A DNA stretch of 64,000 nucleotides from positions 518,299 to 582,298 of the forward strand of contig NZ_JH947125.1 in assembly GCF_000302595.1 (NCBI RefSeq), in the 5' to 3' direction. Shown here piece by piece: positions 46,581 to 55,564 of this stretch. The notes below the pieces were generated by a model. It was given only the letters and a program-made list of their open reading frames with translations. It had not been told where the DNA came from and ran no database searches. The number at the start of each line of letters is the position of its first letter. Position 1 is the stretch's first letter. The translations under genes were made by a program, and so were the position numbers. The stretch is from Pedobacter arcticus A12 (GTDB taxonomy: Bacteria > Bacteroidota > Bacteroidia > Sphingobacteriales > Sphingobacteriaceae).

Positions 46581-47915
46581 ATGGCAAAATACCTGATAAA
46601 AAATGCAACAATAGTTAACGAAGGCAAACAAGTGGTTGCTGATGTATACATCAATGAGCAAAGAATCGAGAAAATTGGACAGAATTTATCTGCTAGCGGA
46701 GCTAAAGAAATTAATGCTGAAGGCAAATATCTTTTTCCGGGGTTTATTGATGATCAAGTACATTTTCGCGAACCGGGATTAACACATAAAGCCGAAATTT
46801 ACACCGAAGCTAAAGCAGCGGTTGCAGGCGGAATTACCTCTTTTATGGAGATGCCGAACACGGTTCCTAATACGCTTACGCAGGAATTATTGACTGATAA
46901 ATATGCGATAGGCGCTAAAAAATCTTTGGCGAACTATTCGTTTTTTATGGGTGCTTCTAACGATAATTTGGAAGAAGTTTTAAAAACAGATGTTAAAAAC
47001 GTGTGTGGGATTAAAGTTTTTATGGGTTCGTCAACAGGGAATATGTTGGTAGACAATGAAAAAACCTTGGATGGTATTTTTAAAAATGCAACGATATTGG
47101 TTGCCACTCATTGCGAAGACGAAGCAACCATTAGAAGAAACCTCGAGATTTTTAAAGAGAAGTATGGCGATAACTTAACGCCAGAAATGCATCCCTTGAT
47201 TCGGAGCGAGGAAGCTTGTTATTTATCCTCGTCTTTGGCGGTGAGTTTGGCTAAAAAATACAATACCCGTTTACATATTCTGCATATTTCTACCGGTAAA
47301 GAAACTTTTTTGTTCGATAACAAAACTCCATTAAAAGATAAGAGAATTACTGCGGAAGCGTGTATCCATCATCTTTGGTTTGCTGCGGAGGATTATAAAA
47401 CTAAAGGGAACTGGATTAAATGGAATCCTGCAGTAAAAACTGCCGTAGACCGCGATCAAATTTTACAAGCAGTTCTGGATGATCATATTGATGTAATTGC
47501 TACCGATCACGCACCACATACCATTGAAGAAAAATCTCAAGTTTATTCAAAGGCGCCTTCTGGAGGACCATTGGTACAACACGCTTTTAATGCTTTGTTT
47601 GAACTTTACCATGAAGGGAAAATTAGTTTGGAGAGGATAGCGGAGAAAACTGCGCATAACTTAGCGGTTTGTTTCCAGATAAAAGATCGTGGGTTTATTA
47701 GAGAGGGATATTTTGCTGATCTAGCGTTGGTAGATCTAAATTCTTCTTACGAAGTAAATCGGGGTAATTTGCTTTCTAAATGTGGCTGGTCGCCGTTTGA
47801 AGGGCAAAAGTTTAACTCTAAAATTACCCACACTTTTGTAAGTGGGCATTTGGCTTTTGAGAATGGTGTTTTTGATGAGGGAGTTAAAGGAGAGCGTTTG
47901 AGTTTTGAACGCTAG
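46581..47915 (+). CDS. pyrC: Dihydroorotase
   Basis: The 444-aa type I amidohydrolase interconverts carbamoyl-aspartate and dihydroorotate in pyrimidine synthesis. Motifs are DDQVHFREPGLTHK (metal site and substrate Arg), FMEMPNTVPN, GIKVFMGSSTGNML with the position of the carboxylated Lys, THCEDEAT, LHILHIST and IATDHAPHT with the catalytic Asp. The first metal-site residue, His in the usual HxH pair, is Gln here (QVH). I recall the same DDQVHFREP pattern in other Bacteroidota dihydroorotases, so it is probably a lineage feature rather than loss of activity. A TTTTAACTTTT-rich stretch precedes the gene. Confidence 0.92.
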   Translation: MAKYLIKNATIVNEGKQVVADVYINEQRIEKIGQNLSASGAKEINAEGKYLFPGFIDDQVHFREPGLTHKAEIYTEAKAAVAGGITSFMEMPNTVPNTLTQELLTDKYAIGAKKSLANYSFFMGASNDNLEEVLKTDVKNVCGIKVFMGSSTGNMLVDNEKTLDGIFKNATILVATHCEDEATIRRNLEIFKEKYGDNLTPEMHPLIRSEEACYLSSSLAVSLAKKYNTRLHILHISTGKETFLFDNKTPLKDKRITAEACIHHLWFAAEDYKTKGNWIKWNPAVKTAVDRDQILQAVLDDHIDVIATDHAPHTIEEKSQVYSKAPSGGPLVQHAFNALFELYHEGKISLERIAEKTAHNLAVCFQIKDRGFIREGYFADLALVDLNSSYEVNRGNLLSKCGWSPFEGQKFNSKITHTFVSGHLAFENGVFDEGVKGERLSFER

Positions 47916-47922
47916 CTTTTTT

Positions 47923-47995
47923 GACTACAGAGATTACAAAGATGAACATAGCTGTGTGGTGGTTTTTACCATAGAGGATGCCTAGGTCACAGGGT
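47923..47995 (+). repeat. CACAGAG-type interspersed repeat
   Basis: gactacagagattacaaag followed by accatagaggatgcctaggt then cacaggg, a diverged double copy of the family at 34533 and 50297. Confidence 0.6.
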
Positions 47996-48042
47996 TGGCT
48001 GGTTCGTTTTTCGGAACCGGTTTTATTCAATTTTAGACTTGC

Positions 48043-48132
48043 ATTAACGATAGGAGTGGTATCCTTTTTTTGTTTTTTAGCTTTGGTGTGATGAAAACAA
48101 AAAAAATATAGCGGAAAGCGTGTTAAAATGCC
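48043..48132 (+). repeat. Interspersed hairpin element, copy 3
   Basis: Left arm ttaacgataggagtggtatc then a T run; right arm aaaaaaaatatagcggaaag then cgtgttaaaa. Order and spacing match the copies at 6008 and 31258. Confidence 0.8.
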
Positions 48133-48152
48133 CTAAAAAAAATCGGACAACA

Positions 48153-48187
48153 AAAAAGCGGTATAGTTTGGGAAACTACCGCTTTTT
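48153..48187 (+). terminator. Rho-independent terminator-like hairpin
   Basis: aaaagcggta plus agttt pair with aaact plus taccgctttt (one bulged T), then a short T run. It lies 240 nt after pyrC, immediately behind repeat copy 3. Confidence 0.75.
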
Positions 48188-48405
48188 AACACACCTATTC
48201 GAAATATATAAAGACTTTACGTCTTTACGGGAGAGCAAATTAAAAAATCCTCAATACATCTTTAAACAGGTAGTTAATGAAACCTTTGATGAATTTATAC
48301 CTGTTTGATAATTTTAAAAGCATAGCGCAAAAGTCCGAAAATAATTTGACCTCTATATACGTAGTAATACGGATTTTTTGAAAATACCTAGAAGTGGGTA
48401 GGCTT

Positions 48406-48413
48406 TATTTTTG
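48406..48413 (+). promoter_or_regulatory. Promoter -7 box of dnaX
   Basis: TATTTTTG, exact TAnnTTTG. It overlaps an upstream TTG (48411) that would extend the frame, so the ATG at 48468 is the better start. Confidence 0.55.
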
Positions 48414-48467
48414 AACATTCAATTTAAAAAATTGCACAATCGGCAACATCTTCCTACTTTAGCAACG

Positions 48468-50285
48468 ATGGAAAATTTTATAGTTTCTGCAAGAAAATAC
48501 AGACCTGTTTTATTTGAAAGCGTTGTTGGGCAATTGCATATTACCAATACTTTAAAAAACGCGATTAAAAATAACCAGCTTGCACAGGCTTTCTTGTTTT
48601 GCGGTCCGCGTGGGGTTGGTAAAACCACTTGTGCCCGAATTCTAGCTAAAACCATCAATTGCACTAATCTTACGCCACAATTTGAAGCTTGCGGTGTTTG
48701 TGATTCGTGTATCTCGTTCCAAAACGGAAATTCTTTCAATTTTCATGAACTGGATGCGGCATCTAATAACTCGGTTGACGATATTCGTAACCTAATTGAC
48801 CAAGTGCGCATACCGCCACAAGCCGGAAAGTACAAAGTTTATATTATTGATGAGGTGCACATGCTTTCACAGAGTGCCTTCAATGCGTTTTTAAAAACGT
48901 TGGAAGAACCGCCTTCTTACGCTATCTTTATTTTAGCAACTACCGAAAAACATAAAATTTTACCGACCATTTTATCCCGTTGTCAGATTTTTGACTTTAA
49001 TAGGATTAGGGTGGAGGATATGGCTAATCATTTAGCCAGCATTGCAGTAAAAGAGGACGTAACCTACGACATGGACGGTTTACACCTGATTGCGCAGAAA
49101 GCCGATGGTGGATTGCGTGATGCTTTATCCATGTTTGATCAGATTGTGAGTTTTTCTAATAAAGTGCTCAACTATCAGGCGGTAATTGATAATTTAAATA
49201 TTTTAGATTACGATTATTATTTCAAACTCACAGATTTATTGCTTGCGCAGGATACGCCAGGTGCACTTTTACTATTTGATGAAATTTTAAATAATGGTTT
49301 CGATGGTAATCATTTTATCACTGGTTTAGCATCGCATTTACGCAATGTGCTTGTGTGTAAAGATGCTTCGACAGTTAAATTGTTGGAGGTAAGTGATAAC
49401 ATCAGACAAAAATATCTGGAACAGGCAAAGCAGGCTCCAGCTTCTTTTTTGATCAGTGCTTTAAATATTGCCAACCAGTGCGATTTAAACTATAGGATTA
49501 GCAAAAACCAGCGTTTACAGGTTGAATTAACCCTCATAAAGATCAGCCATCTGGCGCAGGCTTTACAGCTAAGCCAAACCGAGAATGTTCAGCTTTTAGC
49601 TGAGCAGCTAAAAAAAAAACCTAAAAGTTTAGTAGAAGACGAGCAGGCTCCTTATCAAACTGGCAGTACAATATCGGCTATAAAGCCAGTTGTAGAGCCA
49701 TTAGTTGCGCAATCGGTTAAAAACGATACTTCAGAAAGGGTGGTTGTGCCCGCTATTCCAGTTATTCCTAAGTCTACGCCACCCCCAATTATTGCGGGTC
49801 AATCATTATTGAATAAAAGTTCAAAAACTTCTTTAATTCCAAATTTAAGAGACCTTAGCAGTATAAAATCTGAGGAAGAAAGAAACGAGGAAAAAGTTGT
49901 GGTGAGTGGTGCAGAGCGAAACCCTTTTACACAAGAAGACTTGATGAAATGTTGGGTAGATTATTGTGACATTATTACCGAACAAAATAAAATGAATTTG
50001 GCTTCTATTATGAATAGTTACACGCCAATTTTAAAGGAGGGTTTTCGGATAGAGTTACCGATTGAAAACAAGCTCCAAGAGAATGAACTGGTTTTTGAAA
50101 AAATTGATTTGCTGAACTACTTGCGTACCAAATTATTGAACTTTCAGATTTCTTTAGACGCTGTTATTACTGAAATTAAGGAAGGCAAAAAGCTTTATAC
50201 TTCTAAAGATAAATATCAGCACATGGCGGAGAAGAATCCGGCTTTGAATGATTTTAGAAGAATATTTAACTTAGATTTGAGTTAG
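48468..50285 (+). CDS. dnaX: DNA polymerase III subunit gamma/tau
   Basis: The 605-aa clamp-loader ATPase starts MENFIVSARKYRPVLF, matching the family start. Walker A is CGPRGVGKTT; a zinc knuckle follows (CTNL...CGVCDSC); Walker B is VYIIDEVHMLS; the sensor/arginine-finger region reads ILSRCQIFDF. Residues about 360-490 are a low-complexity linker rich in Pro, Ser and Val, and the C-terminus (about 495-605) is a tau-type domain. It loads the sliding clamp and organises the replisome. No obvious slippery A-run with an early stop was seen that would make a separate gamma. Confidence 0.95.
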   Translation: MENFIVSARKYRPVLFESVVGQLHITNTLKNAIKNNQLAQAFLFCGPRGVGKTTCARILAKTINCTNLTPQFEACGVCDSCISFQNGNSFNFHELDAASNNSVDDIRNLIDQVRIPPQAGKYKVYIIDEVHMLSQSAFNAFLKTLEEPPSYAIFILATTEKHKILPTILSRCQIFDFNRIRVEDMANHLASIAVKEDVTYDMDGLHLIAQKADGGLRDALSMFDQIVSFSNKVLNYQAVIDNLNILDYDYYFKLTDLLLAQDTPGALLLFDEILNNGFDGNHFITGLASHLRNVLVCKDASTVKLLEVSDNIRQKYLEQAKQAPASFLISALNIANQCDLNYRISKNQRLQVELTLIKISHLAQALQLSQTENVQLLAEQLKKKPKSLVEDEQAPYQTGSTISAIKPVVEPLVAQSVKNDTSERVVVPAIPVIPKSTPPPIIAGQSLLNKSSKTSLIPNLRDLSSIKSEEERNEEKVVVSGAERNPFTQEDLMKCWVDYCDIITEQNKMNLASIMNSYTPILKEGFRIELPIENKLQENELVFEKIDLLNYLRTKLLNFQISLDAVITEIKEGKKLYTSKDKYQHMAEKNPALNDFRRIFNLDLS

Positions 50286-50296
50286 GTACGTATTCT

Positions 50297-50392
50297 AACC
50301 ACAGAGGTCACAGCGTTTTTTACAGAGATTACGGAGGTATTTATCTGTTGAGCGGAGCGGAAGGTTAACCACAGAGGACGTAGGATTCACAG
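50297..50392 (+). repeat. CACAGAG-type interspersed repeat, double copy
   Basis: aaccacagaggtcacagcg followed by acagagattacggagg, a gagcggagcggaag spacer, and aaccacagaggacgtaggat then tcacag. Confidence 0.7.
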
Positions 50393-50508
50393 ATTTGGGT
50401 TGCTATTTTTAGGCTTTTTCTCTCTCCACCGTGTCGACGATAGGAAACATCTCACAAATAGGTAACAAGGTTTAGCCTTTAAGTAATAACTTAAAAAGAA
50501 TATCCTAA

Positions 50509-51435
50509 CTAACTCTCAAACTTAATCCAGCCTTTACCCTCGTAGCCAAAAGATAAATATTTAGGGGTGATGATTTCTGCTAATATTTCAATGGTGTCCA
50601 CAATCCGAGGACCACTCCGATTAAAATAAGCGTTACCATCGGCAATGTAAACACGATTGTTTTTTACAGCTTCTACATCTCGCCAGCCGGGTTGGTTCAA
50701 TAATAAATCTATTTCCTGCAAACTTCTGCCAATGGTAAAACCGCAGTTAGCAATTACAATCACATCAGGATTTGCATCGTAAACCTGTTGCCAATCTACA
50801 AAAGGCGAATGCTTTCCGTTTTCTGCTAAAACAGGTGTTCCACCAGCAATTTCTACCAATTCCGGAATCCAATTTCCCGCAATCATCAAGGGTGAAAGCC
50901 ATTCAATCATGGCTACTGTTGGTTTATCCGGGAAAAATTTGAGTTTATGTTTTACTAAATCAATACGTTCTTGTAAATCTTCAACCAACTGCTCTCCGTT
51001 TTTTTCTACATCCAGCGCAATGGCAACTTCTTTAATCTCTCTTAGAATATCAGTCAAAGTATTGGGTGATAAAGAAATTAGTTGTGTGTCTTTCGACAAT
51101 AAATCGCTCAAAGCATTTTCTACATCTTTTTCTGATACTGCACAAACCTTGCACTGGTCTTGCGTAATGATTAGATCAGGTTTTAAGGACTGGATTAATT
51201 CCTCGTCAATTTTATAGATAGACAGCGTATCCGTTAAAATTTCTTTCACTTGGGCATCTATTTCTGCATTATTAGCACCAGAAATAAATTTCGCATCCGA
51301 ACATACGGGTAAATGCTGAATGCTTTTTGGGAAATCGCACTCGTGTGAACGTCCTACTAGGTTTCCTTCTAAACCTAAAGCACAAATAATTTCGGTAGCG
51401 GCCGGTAATAAGGAAATAATTCTTTTCTGATGCAT
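50509..51435 (-). CDS. BtuF-like periplasmic-binding-type protein (cobalamin/iron-chelate family)
   Basis: The 308-aa product starts at the ATG at 51435 (MHQKRIISLLPAATEIICAL); a longer frame upstream is not supported, since a promoter box lies at 51450. The fold is the two-lobed helical-backbone type (PF01497), with LKPDLIITQDQCKVCAVSE, VAMIEWLSPLMIAGNWIPEL and NPDVIVIANCGFTIGRS. There is no signal peptide or lipobox, unusual for a true substrate-binding protein; many such cytosol-like members in Bacteroidota are annotated as cobalamin-binding or as amidohydrolase-linked proteins. No permease or ATPase gene is adjacent. Divergent from the SBP gene at 51475, about 40 nt between starts. Confidence 0.82.
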   Translation of the reverse strand: MHQKRIISLLPAATEIICALGLEGNLVGRSHECDFPKSIQHLPVCSDAKFISGANNAEIDAQVKEILTDTLSIYKIDEELIQSLKPDLIITQDQCKVCAVSEKDVENALSDLLSKDTQLISLSPNTLTDILREIKEVAIALDVEKNGEQLVEDLQERIDLVKHKLKFFPDKPTVAMIEWLSPLMIAGNWIPELVEIAGGTPVLAENGKHSPFVDWQQVYDANPDVIVIANCGFTIGRSLQEIDLLLNQPGWRDVEAVKNNRVYIADGNAYFNRSGPRIVDTIEILAEIITPKYLSFGYEGKGWIKFES

Positions 51436-51449
51436 TTTAAGTATTTTGC

Positions 51450-51457
51450 CAAAGATA
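51450..51457 (-). promoter_or_regulatory. Promoter -7 box of the BtuF-like gene
   Basis: Minus strand reads TATCTTTG, exact TAnnTTTG, 14 nt before the ATG at 51435. Confidence 0.5.
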
Positions 51458-51474
51458 AAAATTTGAATCTTTCT

Positions 51475-53124
51475 ATGCGATTTAATGACGATAATCATCT
51501 GTTTTTTAAAGTGATGTTCCTGCTTTTTTCTGTAGGACTGTTGGCCTGCGATCATCAAGATGAATCCACAGAGAAGAAGGTTTTTTATATCAACTTAGAT
51601 CAAGGTTTAACTTCGTTAGACCCAGCTTTTTCGCGTAACCAAAATGTACTTTGGATGACGAATCAGGTTTTTAACGGTTTGGTGCAGATTGACGACAGTT
51701 TAAATATTAAACCTTGTGTAGCTAAAAGTTGGGAGATTTCGACGGATGGAAAAACCTATACTTTCCATTTACGGAAAGATGTTTTTTTTCAGGATGATGA
51801 TTTGTTTGAAAACGGAAAGGGAAGGAGGGCAGTTGCTTCAGATTTTAATTATTCTTTCTCAAGAATTATTGACCCTAAAATTGCCTCGTCTGGTGCATGG
51901 ATTTTTAATGATAAGTTGAGCGGAAAAGAAGCTTTTATTGCACCGAATGATTCTACTTTTATTATCCAATTGAACAAAGCTTTCCCTCCGTTTTTGTCGA
52001 TGCTTTCTGCACAATATTGCTCGGTAGTTCCTTTTGAGGTGGCAGATCATTACGGAAAAGAATTTAGAACGCACCCCGTTGGTACTGGGCCTTTTAAGTT
52101 TAAATACTGGAAAGAAGGAGAGGTTTTGGTGCTGTTGAAAAACGAAAATTATTTTGAAAAAGACAGTGCTGGCAATTCTTTGCCCTATTTAGATGCTGTA
52201 AAGGCAACGTTTATTCCGGATAAGCAGACTGCCTTTATGGAATTCCTGAGAAAAAAACTAGATTATTTTAACGGAATTGACGGGAGTTATCGTGATGATA
52301 TTTTAACGAAAAGCGGTAAAATGGTTGCCAAATACAAAGGGAAATTTCATTTGCGTAAAGCACCCTATTTGGATACCGAGTATTTGGGAATGTTGGTGGA
52401 TAGCAATCTCGCCATCGTAAAAAAGTCGCCTTTAAAATACAGGAAAGTCCGCCAAGCGATTAATTATGCCATTAATCGGGAGCGTTTGGTGAAGTATCTC
52501 AGAAATAGTGTGGGCATTCCCGGAACTTCTGGTTTTGTACCTGATGGAATGCCGGGTTTTAGCAAGGAAGCTGTAAAAGGTTATCACTATGATCTGGAAA
52601 AGGCCAGGCAATTATTACGAGAAGCTGGATTTCCGAATGGAAAAGGTATGGCAGAAATTACCTTGAGTACCACCACGAGTTATAAAGATTTGATTGAATT
52701 TATACAAGGCGAATTGAGTAATGTGGGAATAAAAGCGAAAATTGAAGTTAACCAGAGTGCGTCGCTACGCGAAGTGATTGCCAAAAGACAGGTTAATTTT
52801 TTTAGAGGAAGTTGGATTGCGGATTACGCCGATGCGGAGATTTATTTATCGATGTTCTACTCTAAAAACTATGTACCTATTGGCCCAAATTATACCAGTT
52901 TTAATAACAGAGAATTTGATCGTTTGTATGAGCAGATGTCGCTTTATAGAAATGAAAAAGAACGGTTTAAGCTTTACCAAAAAATGGATCAAATTGTGAT
53001 GAACGAAGCGCCGGTGGTGGTTTTGTTTTATGATGAGTCAGTGAATTTATATCAGAATAATATTAGTGGTTTGAGTGCGAATGCACAGAATTTGTTGGTG
53101 TTGAAGAGGGTAAAGAAAGATTAA
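51475..53124 (+). CDS. Lipoprotein substrate-binding protein, peptide/nickel type (SBP_bac_5)
   Basis: From ATG 51475 the product has 549 aa with a lipoprotein signal (FKVMFLLFSVGLLAC, lipid-bearing Cys at about 25). An ATG at 51430 would start inside the divergent gene. Family landmarks are LTSLDPAFSRNQNVLWMTNQ, SWEISTDGKTYTFHLRKDV, HPVGTGPFKFKYWKEGE and RQAINYAINRERLVKYL. Such proteins capture peptides or other small solutes and hand them to Dpp/Opp-type ABC permeases, but no permease genes are present here, so it acts with components elsewhere or as a stand-alone binder. Divergent from the BtuF-like gene. Confidence 0.88.
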   Translation: MRFNDDNHLFFKVMFLLFSVGLLACDHQDESTEKKVFYINLDQGLTSLDPAFSRNQNVLWMTNQVFNGLVQIDDSLNIKPCVAKSWEISTDGKTYTFHLRKDVFFQDDDLFENGKGRRAVASDFNYSFSRIIDPKIASSGAWIFNDKLSGKEAFIAPNDSTFIIQLNKAFPPFLSMLSAQYCSVVPFEVADHYGKEFRTHPVGTGPFKFKYWKEGEVLVLLKNENYFEKDSAGNSLPYLDAVKATFIPDKQTAFMEFLRKKLDYFNGIDGSYRDDILTKSGKMVAKYKGKFHLRKAPYLDTEYLGMLVDSNLAIVKKSPLKYRKVRQAINYAINRERLVKYLRNSVGIPGTSGFVPDGMPGFSKEAVKGYHYDLEKARQLLREAGFPNGKGMAEITLSTTTSYKDLIEFIQGELSNVGIKAKIEVNQSASLREVIAKRQVNFFRGSWIADYADAEIYLSMFYSKNYVPIGPNYTSFNNREFDRLYEQMSLYRNEKERFKLYQKMDQIVMNEAPVVVLFYDESVNLYQNNISGLSANAQNLLVLKRVKKD

Positions 53125-53167
53125 TTGTTTTCTTATAGAACGTTGTAGGCTTTTGCGCACATAGCTT

Positions 53168-53350
53168 TCCTGCCCTCATGCCGGGCATTGGCAGTCACTT
53201 TTTTTTCCGCAAAAAAAGTAACCAAAAAAACTCTCGCCTGCGCCCTTTGCTAGGGAAGGAAGTGCTTTTATTTTATTCAGCTGTACCGCAAAGGCCAAGG
53301 GCGAATAAAATGGTTCACTCAGGCTTGTGCTAACCGAAGTTGGCGCTCTT
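53168..53350. repeat. Structured intergenic element with AAAAAAAGTAACCAAAAAA core
   Basis: A hairpin acttttttt-ccgc-aaaaaaagt (53197-53219) is followed by aaccaaaaaaactctcgcct, then a second inverted repeat (attttattc with gaataaaat, 53270-53311) around an aaaggccaagggc core. Only one copy in the window; the sequence type is familiar to me from Bacteroidota intergenic regions, as recollection only. Confidence 0.5.
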
Positions 53351-53354
53351 GCTT

Positions 53355-55457
53355 TTAAATCCTCAAACTAATACCTCCAACAAAACTTCTTTTAGCAGCA
53401 GGGTTGAAATACCTAGCTCCAAAAGCATTCAAATCATTCCCTAAACTGTAATTGGTGTTTAAGATGTTATTTGCGCCGAAACTGAATGTTAAGCAGTAAT
53501 CTCTAACTGATTTTTGCCAGCTAAGTTTAGCATCCAACAAATGATAGCTTTTTGCAAATACAGTTTCCGCATCATTTAAAGAGGTTTTACCGTTATATTG
53601 ATGTTGGATAAATAAATTGATGTTTTTCTGAAAATTGAAATTTACGGAACTGCTGAAATTTGCTTTTGGAATCCCGGTCAATAGCTTTCCGCTAAAATTA
53701 TCGCCACCAATCACATAATCCCTAAATTTGAAATCGTTCAAGGTTACAGCTGTACTAAAATCAATTTGTTTAAAAAAACCAGAATTGTTTTTGAGTAAAT
53801 TGGCGTTCAGTTCAATTTCTAGTCCTTTTTGGTTGGTCCCGCCGGCGTTGACGTAAAAGTCTTGGTCGTTTGGTGCTACTCTACGAACGATGGCGTTATT
53901 CAATCGGTAGTAGAAAGCAGAAATATCTAGATAAACACGTTCAAATGGCGTTCTAGTTCTTAAACCTAATTCATAGTTCCAGCCGTTTTCCGCTTGTAAA
54001 TTAGGGTTTATAGTAACATCAGAAGCTCTTATTTCGTCTTTTGTTGGGGTCGAATATCCTCTGCTTACAATTCCTCGCAATACGGTTTGCTTTCCAATTA
54101 AGTAAGAGAGCGCTACCCTCGGCATCAGCTCTGGATTTAACTTTACCGTTCCAAACGTATTGCTTTGTGATTCTGGTAAAGCTTCGAAACCATATTTTGC
54201 GAAATTTAAACTGGTGGAAAGCTCAGTACTCAATCTTTCATCCAGTTCAAACTTTAACCGTGTAAATAAAAATTGAGATTCATTTTTAATTAAGTCTGCC
54301 GCTTGGATGTTACCAATTTTACCTTGGTTGTTGTCGTAATTTCTAACTTCTGAATTGGTATGTTGATATTCGTAACCCAAATTCCAGTTGTATTTTAATT
54401 TCGTATTCACTTCTTTTTGGTAGCTCACAAAAGTCCGAACGGCCCAACTTACTTCCTTTCTTTTCTCATAATTGGTAATGAAGGGGTTTTCGAAGTCAAC
54501 GTCTGTTCCGGACAAGAAAACGCTGTGCTTCCAGTTTTTGTTGAACTGGTATTGGTGTGTTATCCCACCGAAAAAAGTTTGATTGTAAATTCCTGCTTTT
54601 TGTTCCGCTGCACTTGGAACTCTATCGCGTGGTGGTTTTGCTGGAATTTCTGGTCTCGATTGTTGAGGATTTGCTTGCAACTGACTGGCGGTTAATCCAC
54701 CAGGAGTTTGATAGCCCAAATCACTGTAAAAGCCAGAGAATTTTAGTTCTGCTTTTGGGTTGTATTGAAATTTCTGTTGCGTTTGAAAATACGAACGTTT
54801 CATTAAACTTTGATCGCGGTAACCGTCTGCATACTGATAAGCTTGGTGAAAACTGTATTGATATTTATCGTAGTTTTTCCGGACGTGAACATTTTCTCCG
54901 AAAAATCCATAGCTACCAGCACTCGCATTTACATTGATTTCGTCTTCCGTTCCTTGCGAATTTATCAAAAGCACACCACCCGAATTTGCGCCAAACAAGC
55001 TCCCATCAGGGCCTTTCAACACTTCGATATTGTTAATCGCAGATTGATCAATTAAATTCAGATAAGTGTTTCCACTTGCATCCGTTAGAGGTAATCCATC
55101 AAAGTAAACTTTCACATTTCTTACTCCAAACGGCGACCGTAACAAACTCCCCCGAATAGATAAGCGGTAACTTCCCGGAGAACGTTCTTCCATTTTTACG
55201 CCGGCAACGCTATTCAATACAGGCAACAAAGAAACGCTCTGATTTTGCTCGATTTGTTTTTTGGCAATTACCGTTACGGTAGATGGAAGGTTGAAAAGCT
55301 TGCTATCGGAGAGGTATGCTTTTACGGTGACTTCTTGTAGGGTTTGGGTGCTGTCTTTTTTAAGGGTTTGGGCTTGTGTAGTTTGGGAGGCTAGTAAAAA
55401 AAAGAAAATTGAGAAAGCGAATTTTATAAAACAGTTTGAGTGAATTTTGAGAAACAT
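53355..55457 (-). CDS. TonB-dependent outer-membrane receptor
   Basis: From the ATG at 55457 the product has 700 aa and a signal peptide (FAFSIFFFLLASQTTQAQ); an ATG 30 bp upstream is possible, but the downstream one has an AGGAAAA just ahead. The plug domain covers about 45-160: LQEVTVKAY, PSTVTVIAKKQIEQNQSVSL, RLSIRGSLLRSPFGVRNVKV, IDQSAINNIEVLKGPDGSLF. The remainder is a 22-strand-type barrel ending in GGISLRI. There is no carboxypeptidase-like N-terminal extension and no SusD partner, so it looks like a classical siderophore- or cobalamin-type receptor, not a glycan SusC. The substrate is not determined. Confidence 0.92.
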   Translation of the reverse strand: MFLKIHSNCFIKFAFSIFFFLLASQTTQAQTLKKDSTQTLQEVTVKAYLSDSKLFNLPSTVTVIAKKQIEQNQSVSLLPVLNSVAGVKMEERSPGSYRLSIRGSLLRSPFGVRNVKVYFDGLPLTDASGNTYLNLIDQSAINNIEVLKGPDGSLFGANSGGVLLINSQGTEDEINVNASAGSYGFFGENVHVRKNYDKYQYSFHQAYQYADGYRDQSLMKRSYFQTQQKFQYNPKAELKFSGFYSDLGYQTPGGLTASQLQANPQQSRPEIPAKPPRDRVPSAAEQKAGIYNQTFFGGITHQYQFNKNWKHSVFLSGTDVDFENPFITNYEKRKEVSWAVRTFVSYQKEVNTKLKYNWNLGYEYQHTNSEVRNYDNNQGKIGNIQAADLIKNESQFLFTRLKFELDERLSTELSTSLNFAKYGFEALPESQSNTFGTVKLNPELMPRVALSYLIGKQTVLRGIVSRGYSTPTKDEIRASDVTINPNLQAENGWNYELGLRTRTPFERVYLDISAFYYRLNNAIVRRVAPNDQDFYVNAGGTNQKGLEIELNANLLKNNSGFFKQIDFSTAVTLNDFKFRDYVIGGDNFSGKLLTGIPKANFSSSVNFNFQKNINLFIQHQYNGKTSLNDAETVFAKSYHLLDAKLSWQKSVRDYCLTFSFGANNILNTNYSLGNDLNAFGARYFNPAAKRSFVGGISLRI

Positions 55458-55564
55458 TTTTCCTGGCTTTTTTAAGATAATTTTCAATCAACATCTATTT
55501 AAGCTCTATACGTGAAATTAAAAGAGCGTGGAGGTCTCTCAAATAACAATAGTCAATTTATTAG

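Larger units (their letters stand above)
47996..48467. other. Intergenic region between pyrC and dnaX
   Basis: Holds the interspersed element (48043-48132), a hairpin terminator (48153-48187) and the dnaX promoter. An open frame of 62 codons from 48120 runs through the element and the hairpin and is not credible as a gene. Confidence 0.6.

Noticed and set aside
48120-48308. 62-codon plus-strand frame
   Set aside because: It begins inside an interspersed repeat and reads through a strong hairpin terminator.
50286-50508. tRNA or riboswitch ahead of the BtuF-like gene
   Set aside because: The gap is downstream of that minus-strand gene and contains only CACAGAG-type repeats; no cobalamin-riboswitch motif was recognised.
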